This document shows, in pieces, positions 1 through 7,643 of a stretch of 8,605 nucleotides of DNA. The position numbers and the translations under genes were made by a program. The DNA is from Clostridia bacterium (GTDB lineage Bacteria > Bacillota > Clostridia > Oscillospirales > Acutalibacteraceae). The stretch's first letter is position 1, and each line of letters opens with the position of its first letter. The stretch spans positions 1-8,605 of the forward strand of contig JAFYNC010000063.1 in NCBI GenBank assembly GCA_017549905.1, given 5' to 3'. Below the pieces are notes generated by a model, which worked only from the letters and a program-made list of their open reading frames with translations, was not told the DNA's origin and searched no databases.

Positions 1-2228
1 CTCACGAAAACAGCGACCATTTACAGATTTGCCAAATGGATATTGGCAAAGAAGAATTAGTACAGATAGTTACAGGAGCGCAGAATATTAAGGTTGGCGA
101 CCTTGTACCCGCCGCTCTTAATGATAGTTATCTTCCCTGCGGAGCTCACATTGTAAGCGGTAAACTTCGCGGTGTTGAGTCTAACGGTATGCTCTGCTCG
201 GGCGAAGAACTTTGCCTTACAGAAGCAGATTATGAGGGCGCATCTGTTAACGGAATTTTAATCCTTAAGAACGACTGTAAAGTCGGCACTGATATGCGCG
301 AGGTTTTAGGTCTTGACGATTATATTATCGACTTTAAAATCACCGCTAACCGCCCTGACTGTAACTGCTTTATCGGTGTTGCAAAGGAAATCAGCGTTGT
401 TTTGGGAACTAAACTTACATTACCAAACCCTCAGTATAAAACTGTTGGTGATGATATTAACAATTACATTAGCATTGATGTTAAAAATTACGAGCTTTGC
501 CCACGCTACATTGGCAGACTTGTGAAGAACTTAAGAATAAAGGAATCACCTGTTTGGATGCAAAAAGCCCTTATAGCATCAGGTATGCGCCCTATTAATA
601 ACATTGTTGACATCACAAACTTTGTTATGCTTGAAACAGGTCAGCCTATGCACGCATTTAATTACAACGATTTAGCAAATAAGCAGATAATTGTAAGAAA
701 TGCAAACTGCGGTGAAACTATTACCACACTTGACGGCAAAGATCACAACCTTACAGAAGATATGCTTGTAATCGCAGACGGTGAAAAGCCATCTTGCCTT
801 GCAGGTATTATGGGCGGTAAGGAAAGTGAAATTGAAGACGATACAAAGGATTTATTCTTAGAGTCTGCTAAATTTAAGCGTGATAATATCCGCCACACAG
901 GAAGAGCTTTAGGTATCAGAACCGAGGCTAGCGGCAGATTTGAACGCGGTGTTGATATTATTAATGTTGAATATGCGGCAGAACGTGCCTTACAGCTTAT
1001 TTATGAGCTTGATGCAGGTGATATTATTGACGGTGTTATTGACTGCAACCAAGGCTTACCCGAAGATAAGATTATAACCGTTACAACCGATAAAATTATG
1101 GAACTTATCGGTGTTTCTGTACCTGATGAAAGAATTGTTGAAATTCTTAATTCTTTAGGACTTGACACTACTATCAACGGTAAAGAAATCACCTGTAAAG
1201 TTCCTTCAATTCGCGATGATATTGAAGGCAGAGCAGATTTAGCCGAAGAGGTTATGCGAATTTACGGTTACGACCATATTGTAGGCACTGCTATGCGCGG
1301 CACAGTTGTTAGAGGAAAATTATTGCCCGAGCGCATTAAAACCAATAAAATCAAGAAACTTTTAATCGGTGCTAATGCTTATGAAATTGCAACATATTCA
1401 TTTATTGCTTCAAAGGCTATTGACACCTTGCTTTTAAATGAAGATGATGAGCGCCGTAATCAAGTTAAAATTATTAATCCTTTGGGTGACGAATACTCAA
1501 CTATGCGCACACAGCTCACCACAAGTATGCTCACAGTTCTTGCTACAAATATCAACAAGAAAATCACTGAGGGACGTTTCTTTGAAATCAGCAAACGCTT
1601 TATTCCAAAGCAGTTGCCTTTAACCGAACAACCCGAAGAATTGCCCACAATGAGCATTGGTATTTACGGCAAGGATGAAGATTTCTTCACACTTAAAGGT
1701 ATGATTGAGGCTATTTGTAAACTTATGGGCGCTCATACACAGTATGAAAGAAGCTCCGAGCCTTATTTGCATCCGGGTCGTCAAGCACTTGTTAAAGCAA
1801 ACAACAAGGAATTCTGCGTATTCGGTGAGGTTCACCCAACAGTAGCATCAAGTTATGGCATTGAAGAAAGAGTTTATGTTGCTGAAATCAAGCTTGATGT
1901 TTTACTTGGCATTGAAAAGCGCAAAACCACCTACAAGCCACTACCTAAATTCCCCGCTGTTGAGCGTGACTTTGCAATGCTTGTTGACAGTGATTTACCT
2001 GTTGGCAATATTGAAAAGGCTATCTCACAGGGAGCCGGCAGACTGCTTGAGAAAATCGAGTTGTTTGACGTTTATCAAGGCGCTCAGATTCCTGAGGGTA
2101 AAAAGAGTGTAGCATACAGTGTATATCTTCGTTCACAGGAAAGCACCCTTACCGACAAGGAAATCGACGAGGTTAACACAAAGATTATTAAAAAATTAGA
2201 ATCTATCGGTGCTACTCTCAGAAAATAA
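1..2228 (+). CDS. pheT: Phenylalanine--tRNA ligase beta subunit (5' partial)
   Basis: Beta chain of the cytoplasmic (alpha-beta)2 phenylalanyl-tRNA synthetase, which charges tRNA-Phe; this chain binds tRNA and edits mischarged Tyr. The reading frame is open from base 3 ([11 protein letters not shown]...) before the first in-window ATG at 36, and this matches the HPNADKL.VCQ segment of the tRNA-binding OB domain. The real start therefore lies outside, with about 50-60 residues missing. Numbering from the ATG at 36, the order is the rest of the OB domain to about residue 90, the B3/B4 editing domain (about 165-330, with [14 protein letters not shown] and GIMGG), B5 (about 345-415, [19 protein letters not shown]), the catalytic-like core, and the C-terminal FDX-ACB domain (about 633-729, [14 protein letters not shown]). 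The 3' end is intact and no frameshift was seen. pheS is expected just upstream, outside the window. No clear terminator follows, so some read-through into ireB is possible. Confidence 0.97.
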   Translation, partial: HENSDHLQICQMDIGKEELVQIVTGAQNIKVGDLVPAALNDSYLPCGAHIVSGKLRGVESNGMLCSGEELCLTEADYEGASVNGILILKNDCKVGTDMREVLGLDDYIIDFKITANRPDCNCFIGVAKEISVVLGTKLTLPNPQYKTVGDDINNYISIDVKNYELCPRYIGRLVKNLRIKESPVWMQKALIASGMRPINNIVDITNFVMLETGQPMHAFNYNDLANKQIIVRNANCGETITTLDGKDHNLTEDMLVIADGEKPSCLAGIMGGKESEIEDDTKDLFLESAKFKRDNIRHTGRALGIRTEASGRFERGVDIINVEYAAERALQLIYELDAGDIIDGVIDCNQGLPEDKIITVTTDKIMELIGVSVPDERIVEILNSLGLDTTINGKEITCKVPSIRDDIEGRADLAEEVMRIYGYDHIVGTAMRGTVVRGKLLPERIKTNKIKKLLIGANAYEIATYSFIASKAIDTLLLNEDDERRNQVKIINPLGDEYSTMRTQLTTSMLTVLATNINKKITEGRFFEISKRFIPKQLPLTEQPEELPTMSIGIYGKDEDFFTLKGMIEAICKLMGAHTQYERSSEPYLHPGRQALVKANNKEFCVFGEVHPTVASSYGIEERVYVAEIKLDVLLGIEKRKTTYKPLPKFPAVERDFAMLVDSDLPVGNIEKAISQGAGRLLEKIELFDVYQGAQIPEGKKSVAYSVYLRSQESTLTDKEIDEVNTKIIKKLESIGATLRK

Positions 2229-2231
2229 TAC

Positions 2232-2260
2232 TTGAACTTTTTAAGGTTTTTGTATACAAT
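2232..2260 (+). promoter_or_regulatory. Sigma-A-type promoter for ireB
   Basis: TTGAAC (2232-2237, 4/6 of the -35 consensus) and TACAAT (2255-2260, 5/6 of the -10) are separated by exactly 17 bases. The -10 lies 22 bases before the ATG of ireB. It starts only four bases after the pheT stop codon, so ireB appears to have its own promoter. Not tested; AT-rich DNA gives some chance matches. Confidence 0.6.
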
Positions 2261-2281
2261 ATAGTTAAAGAGGTGTTAATT

Positions 2282-2527
2282 ATGAATGACAGAACAATGA
2301 CCTTTTCTATTGGCGACCAAACCGAGCAGGAAATACGTAATATTTTAGTTACAGTCTACGATTCCTTAAAAGAAAAAGGCTATAACCCTATAAATCAGAT
2401 TGTAGGTTACATTTTATCTGAGGACCCAACATACATTACAACTCATAATAATGCCCGTAACCTTATAAGAAGAATAGACCGTGATACATTGCTGCAGTCA
2501 TTGGTAAAATATTATTTAACAGCATAA
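2282..2527 (+). CDS. ireB: IreB family regulatory phosphoprotein (UPF0297)
   Basis: An 81-residue cytoplasmic protein of the IreB/UPF0297 family (YrzL in Bacillus). In Enterococcus faecalis, IreB is a substrate of the PASTA Ser/Thr kinase IreK and the phosphatase IreP, and it acts in the response to cell-wall stress and cephalosporins. The family core [12 protein letters not shown] is intact at about residues 32-43, followed by [18 protein letters not shown] and a C-terminal VKYYL. Thr5 and Thr7 near the N-terminus lie where the phosphorylated threonines of the enterococcal protein are found. The ATG at 2282 is preferred because AGAGG (2269-2273) sits eight bases upstream; the in-frame GTG at 2273 overlaps this ribosome binding site. 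The gene has its own promoter and terminator. The usual Firmicutes neighbours (alaS, ruvX/yrrK, yrzB) are not here. Confidence 0.93.
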   Translation: MNDRTMTFSIGDQTEQEIRNILVTVYDSLKEKGYNPINQIVGYILSEDPTYITTHNNARNLIRRIDRDTLLQSLVKYYLTA

Positions 2528-2540
2528 AATTAAAATACTA

Positions 2541-2577
2541 AGGCGCGATTAGAAATTTCTAATCGCGCTTTTTTCTT
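2541..2577 (+). terminator. Rho-independent terminator after ireB
   Basis: A perfect 10-bp GC-rich stem, GCGCGATTAG (2543-2552) with CTAATCGCGC (2559-2568), closes on an AAATTT loop and is followed by six T then CTTT (2569-2577). It starts 14 bases after the ireB stop. There is no comparable T-run on the other strand, so it acts in the + direction. Confidence 0.93.
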
Positions 2578-2588
2578 TATCTCGTATA

Positions 2589-2618
2589 TAATATTTCGAA
2601 TATTTTTGTCTATACTAT
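2589..2618 (+). promoter_or_regulatory. Possible promoter for the unknown/BofC-like gene pair (class unclear)
   Basis: Between the ireB terminator and the next gene lies TATACTAT (2611-2618), with TAATATT (2589-2595) 15 bases before it. TATACT resembles a sigma-A -10, but there is no recognisable TTGACA at the proper distance. The pair of boxes fits the mother-cell sigma-E pattern (kmATATT, about 13-15 bases, CATACAHT) with two mismatches in the -10. A perfect TATAAT at 2587-2592 also lacks a -35 because the terminator lies there. Which box is used cannot be settled from sequence. Confidence 0.3.
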
Positions 2619-2633
2619 TTTGGGGTGAAGTTG

Positions 2634-3143
2634 ATGGTTTTGCTGTTTGCAGACAGAAAAAGCCGTGAGGAAAATGAAATTGCCGAAATTTTGAAACATT
2701 ATAACACCAAACACATATCAGATAAGGAAATTTGTTGGGGTAGCGCTTTTTCGGTTATTACTTTACACAAATCTGTAGAAATTAAAGCAAAAAAAGGAAT
2801 TGCTGTTTTTTGCAATGATACCGAGCGTTTTAAAAATCAAATATTACCGCAAGGCTTTATTGGTATTTGTGAGGACAACAACAAAAGTGCACTTAACATA
2901 TTGAAAATTAATAATATACCTGTTATAAGTTGCGGCATGAATTCCAAAAACACTATCACCCTTTCGAGTATCAATTCCAACACATTAGTTACAGGGCTGC
3001 AAAGAACTGTTTTTGATTTAAATTATAACGAAATACTTCCCACCGAATTAAAAATCAAACTAAAAGAAAATTATAAACCCTTTTCGGTTATGGTAAGTGT
3101 TGGAATACTTTTACTTAACGGGATTATACCCGATGAATTTTAA
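2634..3143 (+). CDS. Conserved-looking hypothetical protein, unknown function
   Basis: A 169-residue protein that I do not recognise as a named family. It has no signal peptide or clear membrane helix apart from a short hydrophobic run near the C-terminus (VMVSVGILLLNGII). It reads as an alternating alpha/beta fold: hydrophobic strands such as MVLLFA, GIAVFC, GFIGIC and IPVISCG alternate with charged helices, and a Thr/Ser-rich strand TITLSSI follows at about 107-113. That layout resembles a nucleotide-binding or ligase-like subdomain, but no P-loop or catalytic motif is visible. The ATG at 2634 follows GGGGTG (2622-2627) with six bases between; the in-frame GTG at 2625 and TTG at 2631 lie in or next to that site. 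The BofC-like gene starts 13 bases after the stop, so the two are probably co-transcribed. Coding status is supported by length, ribosome binding site and neighbour spacing. Confidence 0.75.
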   Translation: MVLLFADRKSREENEIAEILKHYNTKHISDKEICWGSAFSVITLHKSVEIKAKKGIAVFCNDTERFKNQILPQGFIGICEDNNKSALNILKINNIPVISCGMNSKNTITLSSINSNTLVTGLQRTVFDLNYNEILPTELKIKLKENYKPFSVMVSVGILLLNGIIPDEF

Positions 3144-3156
3144 GAGGTGATATTTT

Positions 3157-3459
3157 TTGAGCAAAAAAATGAAAATTGGGCTGATTATAATAATTTTTGT
3201 TTTAATCATTGCTATAATAAGCCTTATTTGCGCACTTTTTTCAATTTTAAACAAACCCGAACCGCGTGAGGTTACGCGTTGGGTTTTACATTCGTATGGC
3301 AATAATATAGCATTATATAAAGGCGATGATATTATCGAAGTTTTTGGAGCTGTAGCTCTCGATACTTTGCCTCACGAAGACCGACAGCGCTTGGATAACG
3401 GAATAGTCTTTAATACCCGCGAGGAAGCGCTCTCTGCTATTGAGGATTACGACGGTTAA
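3157..3459 (+). CDS. Membrane-anchored protein with BofC C-terminal-like domain
   Basis: A 100-residue protein with a short basic N-terminus (MSKKMK), one membrane helix at about 7-31 (a long Ile/Leu/Val run) and an outer part of about 65 residues. The outer part, RWVLHSYGNNIALYKGDD...LDTLPHEDRQRLDNGI...AIEDYDG, follows the BofC C-terminal domain pattern: 'Y.L..Y.G.IAV..GD', 'LP..D...L..GI' and a closing 'L.EDY'. In Bacillus subtilis, BofC is a forespore-secreted inhibitor of SpoIVB; here only this domain is present, tethered to the membrane, so the role is unknown. The start is TTG at 3157: AGAGGTGA (3143-3150) is well placed for it but too far from the ATG at 3169. It follows the unknown gene by 13 bases. 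The domain assignment is from memory of the family and is moderately sure. Confidence 0.72.
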   Translation: MSKKMKIGLIIIIFVLIIAIISLICALFSILNKPEPREVTRWVLHSYGNNIALYKGDDIIEVFGAVALDTLPHEDRQRLDNGIVFNTREEALSAIEDYDG

Positions 3460-3462
3460 TAA

Positions 3463-3491
3463 TTGACAAAAACCTAAAATTAATGTATAAT
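3463..3491 (+). promoter_or_regulatory. Consensus sigma-A promoter of sdaA
   Basis: TTGACA (3463-3468) and TATAAT (3486-3491) match the sigma-A consensus at all twelve positions with a 17-base spacer. The -35 starts three bases after the stop codon of the BofC-like gene. The ATG of sdaA lies 31 bases beyond the -10, with AAGGATG (3508-3514) as ribosome binding site. Strong basal expression is expected; no operator-like repeat was seen in the short leader. Confidence 0.92.
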
Positions 3492-3522
3492 ATGGTAAAT
3501 AAAATTTAAGGATGTTAATGTT

Positions 3523-4722
3523 ATGAAATCTGTTAGAGATATTTTTAAAACAGGAATAGGTCCTTCAAGTTCTCACACCATGGGTCCTTCTTATGCCGCA
3601 AAATATTTTAAAGAAAAAAATCCTGATGCCACTTCTTTTGAAGTTACGTTATTTGGTTCTCTTTCTAAAACAGGTAAAGGCCATGGAACTGACAGAGCAA
3701 TTAAAGAAACCCTTTATCCTATCGACACAAAAATAATATTTTCTAATGAAGATTTACCGCTTAAACATCCTAACACAATGATTTTAAAAGCATACAAAGA
3801 CAATACCTTGCTTGACACTTTAAATGCCCTATCGGTTGGCGGTGGTGACGTTGAGCTTGAGGGTGTAAAAGCTACCGAATCACAAGAATTATATAATGAA
3901 AATAGCTTCACAGAAATTGCAAAGCTTTGCAAAGCAAGAAACATAAGACTTTCAGACTATGTTTTTGAACACGAGGATGAAAATTTCAAAGATTTTTTAA
4001 ATGAAGTGTGGAGAACTATGTGCTCTGCAATTAGGGAAGGTCTTTCAAACACAGGAATTTTACCCGGTGGACTTTCTGTTGAACGCAAGGCTCAGCATTT
4101 ATTTAATCAAAGACATATTGACGAAAGTCCCCAAACTAGAGAAAACAGAATTGTTTGTTCTTATGCGTTTGCCGTTAGCGAACAAAATGCCGACTGCGGC
4201 ACAATAGTTACCGCCCCTACTTGTGGCTCTTGCGGTGTAGTGCCGAGTGTGCTTAAATATTACCAAGAGAAAAACGGTTATTCTGATGATGATATTTTAA
4301 GAGCGCTTGCAGTAGCGGGACTTATTGGCAATATTGTTAGAACAAATGCATCTATAAGCGGTGCCGAATGTGGTTGTCAGGCCGAAGTCGGAACTGCCTG
4401 TTCAATGGCAGCGGCAGCACTGGCAGAGCTTACCGAAATGGGTATAGACCAAATTGAGTATGCCGCAGAAATTTCTCTTGAGCATCATTTGGGACTTACT
4501 TGTGACCCTGTTTGCGGTCTTGTACAAATCCCTTGCATTGAAAGAAACGCTGTGGCAGCTATGCGCGCTATTAATTCATTAAGCCTTGCTAATTTTTTAA
4601 GCGGCAGCAGAAAAATTTCCCTTGATTTGGTTGTTAAAACAATGTATCAGACAGGTAAAGATATTTCACATTTATACAGAGAAACATCTGAAGGTGGTCT
4701 TGCAAAGCTATATAAACAATAA
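3523..4722 (+). CDS. sdaA: L-serine dehydratase (L-serine ammonia-lyase), iron-sulfur type, single chain
   Basis: Converts L-serine to pyruvate and ammonia with a [4Fe-4S] cluster; cytoplasmic and oxygen-sensitive. The beta domain comes first (GIGPSSSHTMGP at about 11-22, GSLSKTGKGHGTD at about 45-57) and is fused to the alpha catalytic domain (TAPTCGSCGVVPSVL at about 230-244, SGAECGCQAEVG, TCDPVCGLVQIPCIERN). Likely cluster ligands are Cys285, Cys327 and Cys338: their spacing of 42 and 11 is the same as that of Cys343/385/396 in the Legionella enzyme. At 399 residues it is shorter than the roughly 455-residue E. coli SdaA and fits the compact single-chain form. It ends in LAKLYKQ, without the C-terminal cysteine that plugs the Legionella active site. 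The ATG at 3523 has AAGGATG eight bases upstream. It is a separate unit with its own promoter, convergent with glnN. Confidence 0.96.
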   Translation: MKSVRDIFKTGIGPSSSHTMGPSYAAKYFKEKNPDATSFEVTLFGSLSKTGKGHGTDRAIKETLYPIDTKIIFSNEDLPLKHPNTMILKAYKDNTLLDTLNALSVGGGDVELEGVKATESQELYNENSFTEIAKLCKARNIRLSDYVFEHEDENFKDFLNEVWRTMCSAIREGLSNTGILPGGLSVERKAQHLFNQRHIDESPQTRENRIVCSYAFAVSEQNADCGTIVTAPTCGSCGVVPSVLKYYQEKNGYSDDDILRALAVAGLIGNIVRTNASISGAECGCQAEVGTACSMAAAALAELTEMGIDQIEYAAEISLEHHLGLTCDPVCGLVQIPCIERNAVAAMRAINSLSLANFLSGSRKISLDLVVKTMYQTGKDISHLYRETSEGGLAKLYKQ

Positions 4723-4761
4723 AGAATTTTAATTATGATTAAATTTTATATATTTCTGGAT

Positions 4762-4805
4762 AAAAAAAGAGTTATCCCACTTTTTTGTGGAATAACTCTT
4801 TTTTT
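4762..4805. terminator. Shared bidirectional terminator between sdaA and glnN
   Basis: Stem 4769-4780 (GAGTTATCCCAC) pairs with 4787-4798 (GTGGAATAACTC) around a TTTTTT loop, flanked by seven A on the left (4762-4768) and seven T on the right (4799-4805). Each strand therefore reads a hairpin followed by a U-run. One pair (4776/4791) is C-A in the + transcript but G-U in the - transcript, so the hairpin is slightly more stable for glnN. The glnN stop codon (4804-4806) overlaps its outer edge. Confidence 0.93.
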
Positions 4806-6891
4806 AAATGCTAAATAATAATTCACCATAACTTGGATATGGCCATTGCTCCTCAGGTACAACGCTTTCTGCGCTATCGGAATATTTTCTTATATCTGCC
4901 ATTAAATGCAAAACTGTATCATGGTAAATTTTAGCTTTATCAAGTACTGTAGCAGTACATTCGGCAGTAGCAACAGCCATTTTAAGTTGATTTGTAAGTG
5001 AATAAATTTCACTGTTTGCGGCTGAAAGTCTTGCTATAAGTTCTCTTTCAACTGTAGAGTTAATACCGCCAACGCTGTTTTTATTTAAAACTGTTTTGCA
5101 TAGCTTGTCTGTATAAGCAGTAATTGCAGGTATTACTTCCCTATTCATCATTTCAATAAGTGTCAATGCCTCAATATGCAAAATCTTTGAGTAATTTTCG
5201 AGTATGATTTCAACTCTCGAATTAATTTCAGTGCGGTTAAGCACACCGTGTTTCTCAAACATAGCAATATTTTTTTCGCTTTTAAGTAGCGGTATTGCAT
5301 CAACTGTGCTTCTGAGGTTTAAAAGTCCGCGTCTTTCGGCTTCTTTTTCCCATTCCTCAGAATATCCGTCACCATTGAAAATAATTCTGCCGTTTTTCTC
5401 TACAACCTCTTTAATAATTGCATTAACCTCGGCTTTAAAATCATTCGCCTTTTCAAGCCTTGTTGCAAACTCATCGAACACCTCTGCTACCATTGTGTTA
5501 ATCATAACATTAGTATCAGAAATAGAAGAAGCAGAGCCTAACATTCTAAATTCAAACTTATTACCAGTAAAAGCAAATGGCGATGTTCTGTTGCGGTCGG
5601 TATTATCCTTGCGGAAAGCTGGTATAACTTCCGAGCCCATATTCATCTTAATACGCTCTGTATTATCGTGATGAACACCGTTTGCAATGGAATTTAAAAT
5701 ATCAGTAAGCTCATCGCCAAGGAAAATAGAGATAATAGCGGGCGGCGCTTCATTAGCGCCTAAGCGATGGTCGTTACCTGCGGTTGCAACCGAAATTCTA
5801 AGTAATTCCTGATGCTCATCAACCGCTTTAATTACAGCAGCTAATGTAAGTAAAAACAGGGTATTTTCCTCAGGCACCTTGCCAGGCTTTAAAAAGTTAA
5901 TTCCTGTATCGGTAGAAAGCGACCAGTTATTATGCTTACCGCTACCGTTAACACCGTCAAAAGGCTTTTCATGAAGCAGACAAACAAGTCCGTGCTGAAG
6001 GGCAGTTTTCTTCATCATTTCCATTGTAAGTTGATTATGATCTGCCGCAATATTAGTGGTTGTGAATATAGGCGCTAACTCGTGTTGTGCGGGTGCGGCT
6101 TCGTTATGCTCTGTTTTCGCAAGTACACCCAACTTCCAGAGTTCGCGGTCCAACTCTCGCATAAACTCTGCAACGCGGTGCTTTAACACACCAAAATAAT
6201 GGTCGTCCATCTCCTGACCTTTTGGTGCCATAGCACCGATAAGCGTTCTTCCGCAATACATAAGGTCGGGACGTTTATCATAAACCTTTTTATCAACCAA
6301 GAAATATTCTTGTTCGGGACCTACCGTTGTGTTAACACGCTTAACATCAGTATGACCGAAAAGCTTTACAATTCTAAGTGCCTGTTTATTTATTGCATCC
6401 ATACTGCGAAGTAATGGTGTCTTTTGGTCAAGCGCTTCACCGGAATACGAGCAAAACGCTGTAGGAATACAAAGTGTTTCATCCTTAATAAACGCATAAG
6501 AACTCGGGTCCCAGGCGGTATAACCACGCGCTTCGAATGTAGCCCTTAGTCCGCCCGATGGAAAAGATGATGCATCAGGCTCACCCTTAATTAGCTCCTT
6601 TCCCGAGAACTCCATAATAATATGTCCGTCATCAGTGGGGCTTATGAAGCTATCATGCTTTTCTGCAGTAATTCCCGTAAGAGGTTGGAACCAATGTGTA
6701 TAATGAGTAGCTCCCTTTTCGATAGCCCAATCCTTCATAGCAGTTGCCACAGTATCAGCTATGCTGCTATCGATAGTATTACCCTCTTTAATTGTACTTT
6801 TTAAAATGTTATATACATCTTCGGGTAAACGTTCCTTCATAACTGAATCGTTAAAAACATTTATACCGAAAAGTTCGCTCACATTATTCAC
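4804..6891 (-). CDS. glnN: Type III glutamine synthetase
   Basis: ATP-dependent synthesis of glutamine from glutamate and ammonia; cytoplasmic, and GSIII enzymes form large dodecamers. From the chosen GTG the protein has 695 residues, within the usual 690-730 range of GSIII and far longer than GSI or GSII. The N-terminal GSIII-specific region includes [19 protein letters not shown] (about 111-130). Catalytic-core motifs follow: [11 protein letters not shown] (about 190-200, metal-binding Glu residues), [23 protein letters not shown] (about 315-325) and [20 protein letters not shown] (about 434-453). The C-terminal helical region is complete. The start is placed at GTG 6891 because GGAGGA (6898-6903) lies six bases before it; the longer ATG at 6909 has no ribosome binding site and would sit almost at the predicted transcript end. 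It has its own promoter and ends at the hairpin shared with sdaA. Confidence 0.96.
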   Translation of the reverse strand: MNNVSELFGINVFNDSVMKERLPEDVYNILKSTIKEGNTIDSSIADTVATAMKDWAIEKGATHYTHWFQPLTGITAEKHDSFISPTDDGHIIMEFSGKELIKGEPDASSFPSGGLRATFEARGYTAWDPSSYAFIKDETLCIPTAFCSYSGEALDQKTPLLRSMDAINKQALRIVKLFGHTDVKRVNTTVGPEQEYFLVDKKVYDKRPDLMYCGRTLIGAMAPKGQEMDDHYFGVLKHRVAEFMRELDRELWKLGVLAKTEHNEAAPAQHELAPIFTTTNIAADHNQLTMEMMKKTALQHGLVCLLHEKPFDGVNGSGKHNNWSLSTDTGINFLKPGKVPEENTLFLLTLAAVIKAVDEHQELLRISVATAGNDHRLGANEAPPAIISIFLGDELTDILNSIANGVHHDNTERIKMNMGSEVIPAFRKDNTDRNRTSPFAFTGNKFEFRMLGSASSISDTNVMINTMVAEVFDEFATRLEKANDFKAEVNAIIKEVVEKNGRIIFNGDGYSEEWEKEAERRGLLNLRSTVDAIPLLKSEKNIAMFEKHGVLNRTEINSRVEIILENYSKILHIEALTLIEMMNREVIPAITAYTDKLCKTVLNKNSVGGINSTVERELIARLSAANSEIYSLTNQLKMAVATAECTATVLDKAKIYHDTVLHLMADIRKYSDSAESVVPEEQWPYPSYGELLFSI

Positions 6892-6897
6892 GTTTTT

Positions 6898-6903
6898 TCC
6901 TCC
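6898..6903 (-). promoter_or_regulatory. Ribosome binding site that fixes the glnN start at GTG 6891
   Basis: On the minus strand GGAGGA is followed by AAAAAC and then GTG (6891-6889). This near-perfect Shine-Dalgarno lies inside the six extra codons of the longest frame (M-F-G-G-K-N), so those codons are probably leader rather than protein. Starting at this GTG gives an N-terminus MNNVSELFG, like that of other clostridial GSIII proteins as I recall them. Confidence 0.85.
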
Positions 6904-6920
6904 AAACATATACTTTTTTC

Positions 6921-6949
6921 AGTATACATTTTTATATCAACTTTGTCAA
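6921..6949 (-). promoter_or_regulatory. Sigma-A promoter of glnN
   Basis: Read on the minus strand: TTGACA (6949-6944), a 17-base spacer, then TATACT (6926-6921), 11 of 12 consensus positions. Transcription should begin near 6914, giving a leader of about 23 bases before GTG 6891. The leader is too short to hold a glutamine riboswitch, and no clear GlnR-type inverted repeat was seen. Confidence 0.9.
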
Positions 6950-6962
6950 TTAAAACCCGATA

Positions 6963-7565
6963 TTAATTAATAAAAAACGTGTTTTTGCAAAGCTTTCCTA
7001 TATAATTTTCCCAGTCATAACAATCAGGCACAGTAAGATTTGTTTCACTAAGTTCAATAACTGCCAAAAAATCTTTCTTGTGAAACCCGTTTTTTGCTAC
7101 CGACTCAATTATGCTTTTAATTATCTGTTTTTCTATCATATCATCTGTGTTTTTTTCTAAAATCTCTTTAATTTGTGCGCCTGTATAATTAAGTGCTTCT
7201 CCGTTTATATTTAAATCTATACCGCCCAGTATATCAACAATTTCCGAGACTAAGCTAAGGTCAGCCTCAATTTCATAATCAATTTCATAACCGTAAATAT
7301 TATTTTGACTAATATCTCCCTCAATAAAACAGACACGAAGACTTTGATTTTCAAAATCAAGATAAGCCAAGGTTTTATTATCTAAAACATTAAAAAGCAA
7401 ACCTGTGTTTTGAGGAACATAATTATAATAAGGTACTTTTTCTACCTCATTTTTAACATTAGCTATATGACCTGATAGATAAAAATAACCTATACCAATA
7501 AAAAACATAAGTAAAAATAAAGTAAAAAACACTGTTTTAAAAAATATAATTATGCATTTTTTCAA
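6963..7565 (-). CDS. Small membrane-anchored protein with degenerate LytR-CpsA-Psr-like domain
   Basis: From the TTG at 7565 this is a 200-residue protein: a basic start (MKK), one strongly hydrophobic helix at about 5-30, then an extracellular part. The stretch YGYEIDYEIEADLSLVSEIV followed by DILGGIDLNI (about 91-120) matches the LCP signature 'Y.I.IDYYV.V.F..F..IIDALGGV.V', and the later L.YTGAQIKE...DDMIEKQ region lines up with 'L.G.QAL.Y.R.R..D..RQ'. The residues that make LCP enzymes transfer wall polymers (arginines of the IPRD and YxRxR motifs, the GxDxR segment) are absent, so it is probably not an active transferase. TTG is chosen because GGTGA lies five bases upstream; an in-frame ATG at 7598 (211 residues) has no ribosome binding site. 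The glnN promoter begins just past its stop. Family assignment is moderate. Confidence 0.65.
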   Translation of the reverse strand: MKKCIIIFFKTVFFTLFLLMFFIGIGYFYLSGHIANVKNEVEKVPYYNYVPQNTGLLFNVLDNKTLAYLDFENQSLRVCFIEGDISQNNIYGYEIDYEIEADLSLVSEIVDILGGIDLNINGEALNYTGAQIKEILEKNTDDMIEKQIIKSIIESVAKNGFHKKDFLAVIELSETNLTVPDCYDWENYIGKLCKNTFFIN

Positions 7566-7643
7566 AAAAATCACCGTTAATATTTTGCCCAAAAACATAT
7601 TTTTTTATTTAACCGTAATAATATTTATTGTGAGGTGCAAAAA

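Noticed and set aside
1620..1835. Open frames on the minus strand within pheT (also 1001-1192 and 1460-1657)
   Set aside because: They overlap conserved pheT sequence, have no starts with ribosome binding sites and show no recognisable domain.
5204..5671. 155-codon open frame on the + strand inside glnN
   Set aside because: It lies entirely antisense to well-conserved glutamine synthetase codons, has no ribosome binding site or family resemblance, and reads as a low-complexity Ser/Leu/Ile shadow.
6892..6960. Glutamine riboswitch or GlnR operator upstream of glnN
   Set aside because: The predicted leader is only about 23 bases and no TGTNA-N7-TNACA-like repeat is evident around the promoter.
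6970..6990. Weak hairpin AAAAACACGTTTTT at the 3' end of the LCP-like gene as a terminator
   Set aside because: Very short A/T-rich stem located inside the coding sequence; too weak to call, so read-through toward glnN remains possible.
7585..7643. Promoter for the DUF6512-like gene (TTGCCC at 7585 with TAATAA/TAATAT near 7616-7624)
   Set aside because: Spacing between the candidate boxes is too long and the -10 boxes are poor; no supportable call on either strand in this divergent gap.
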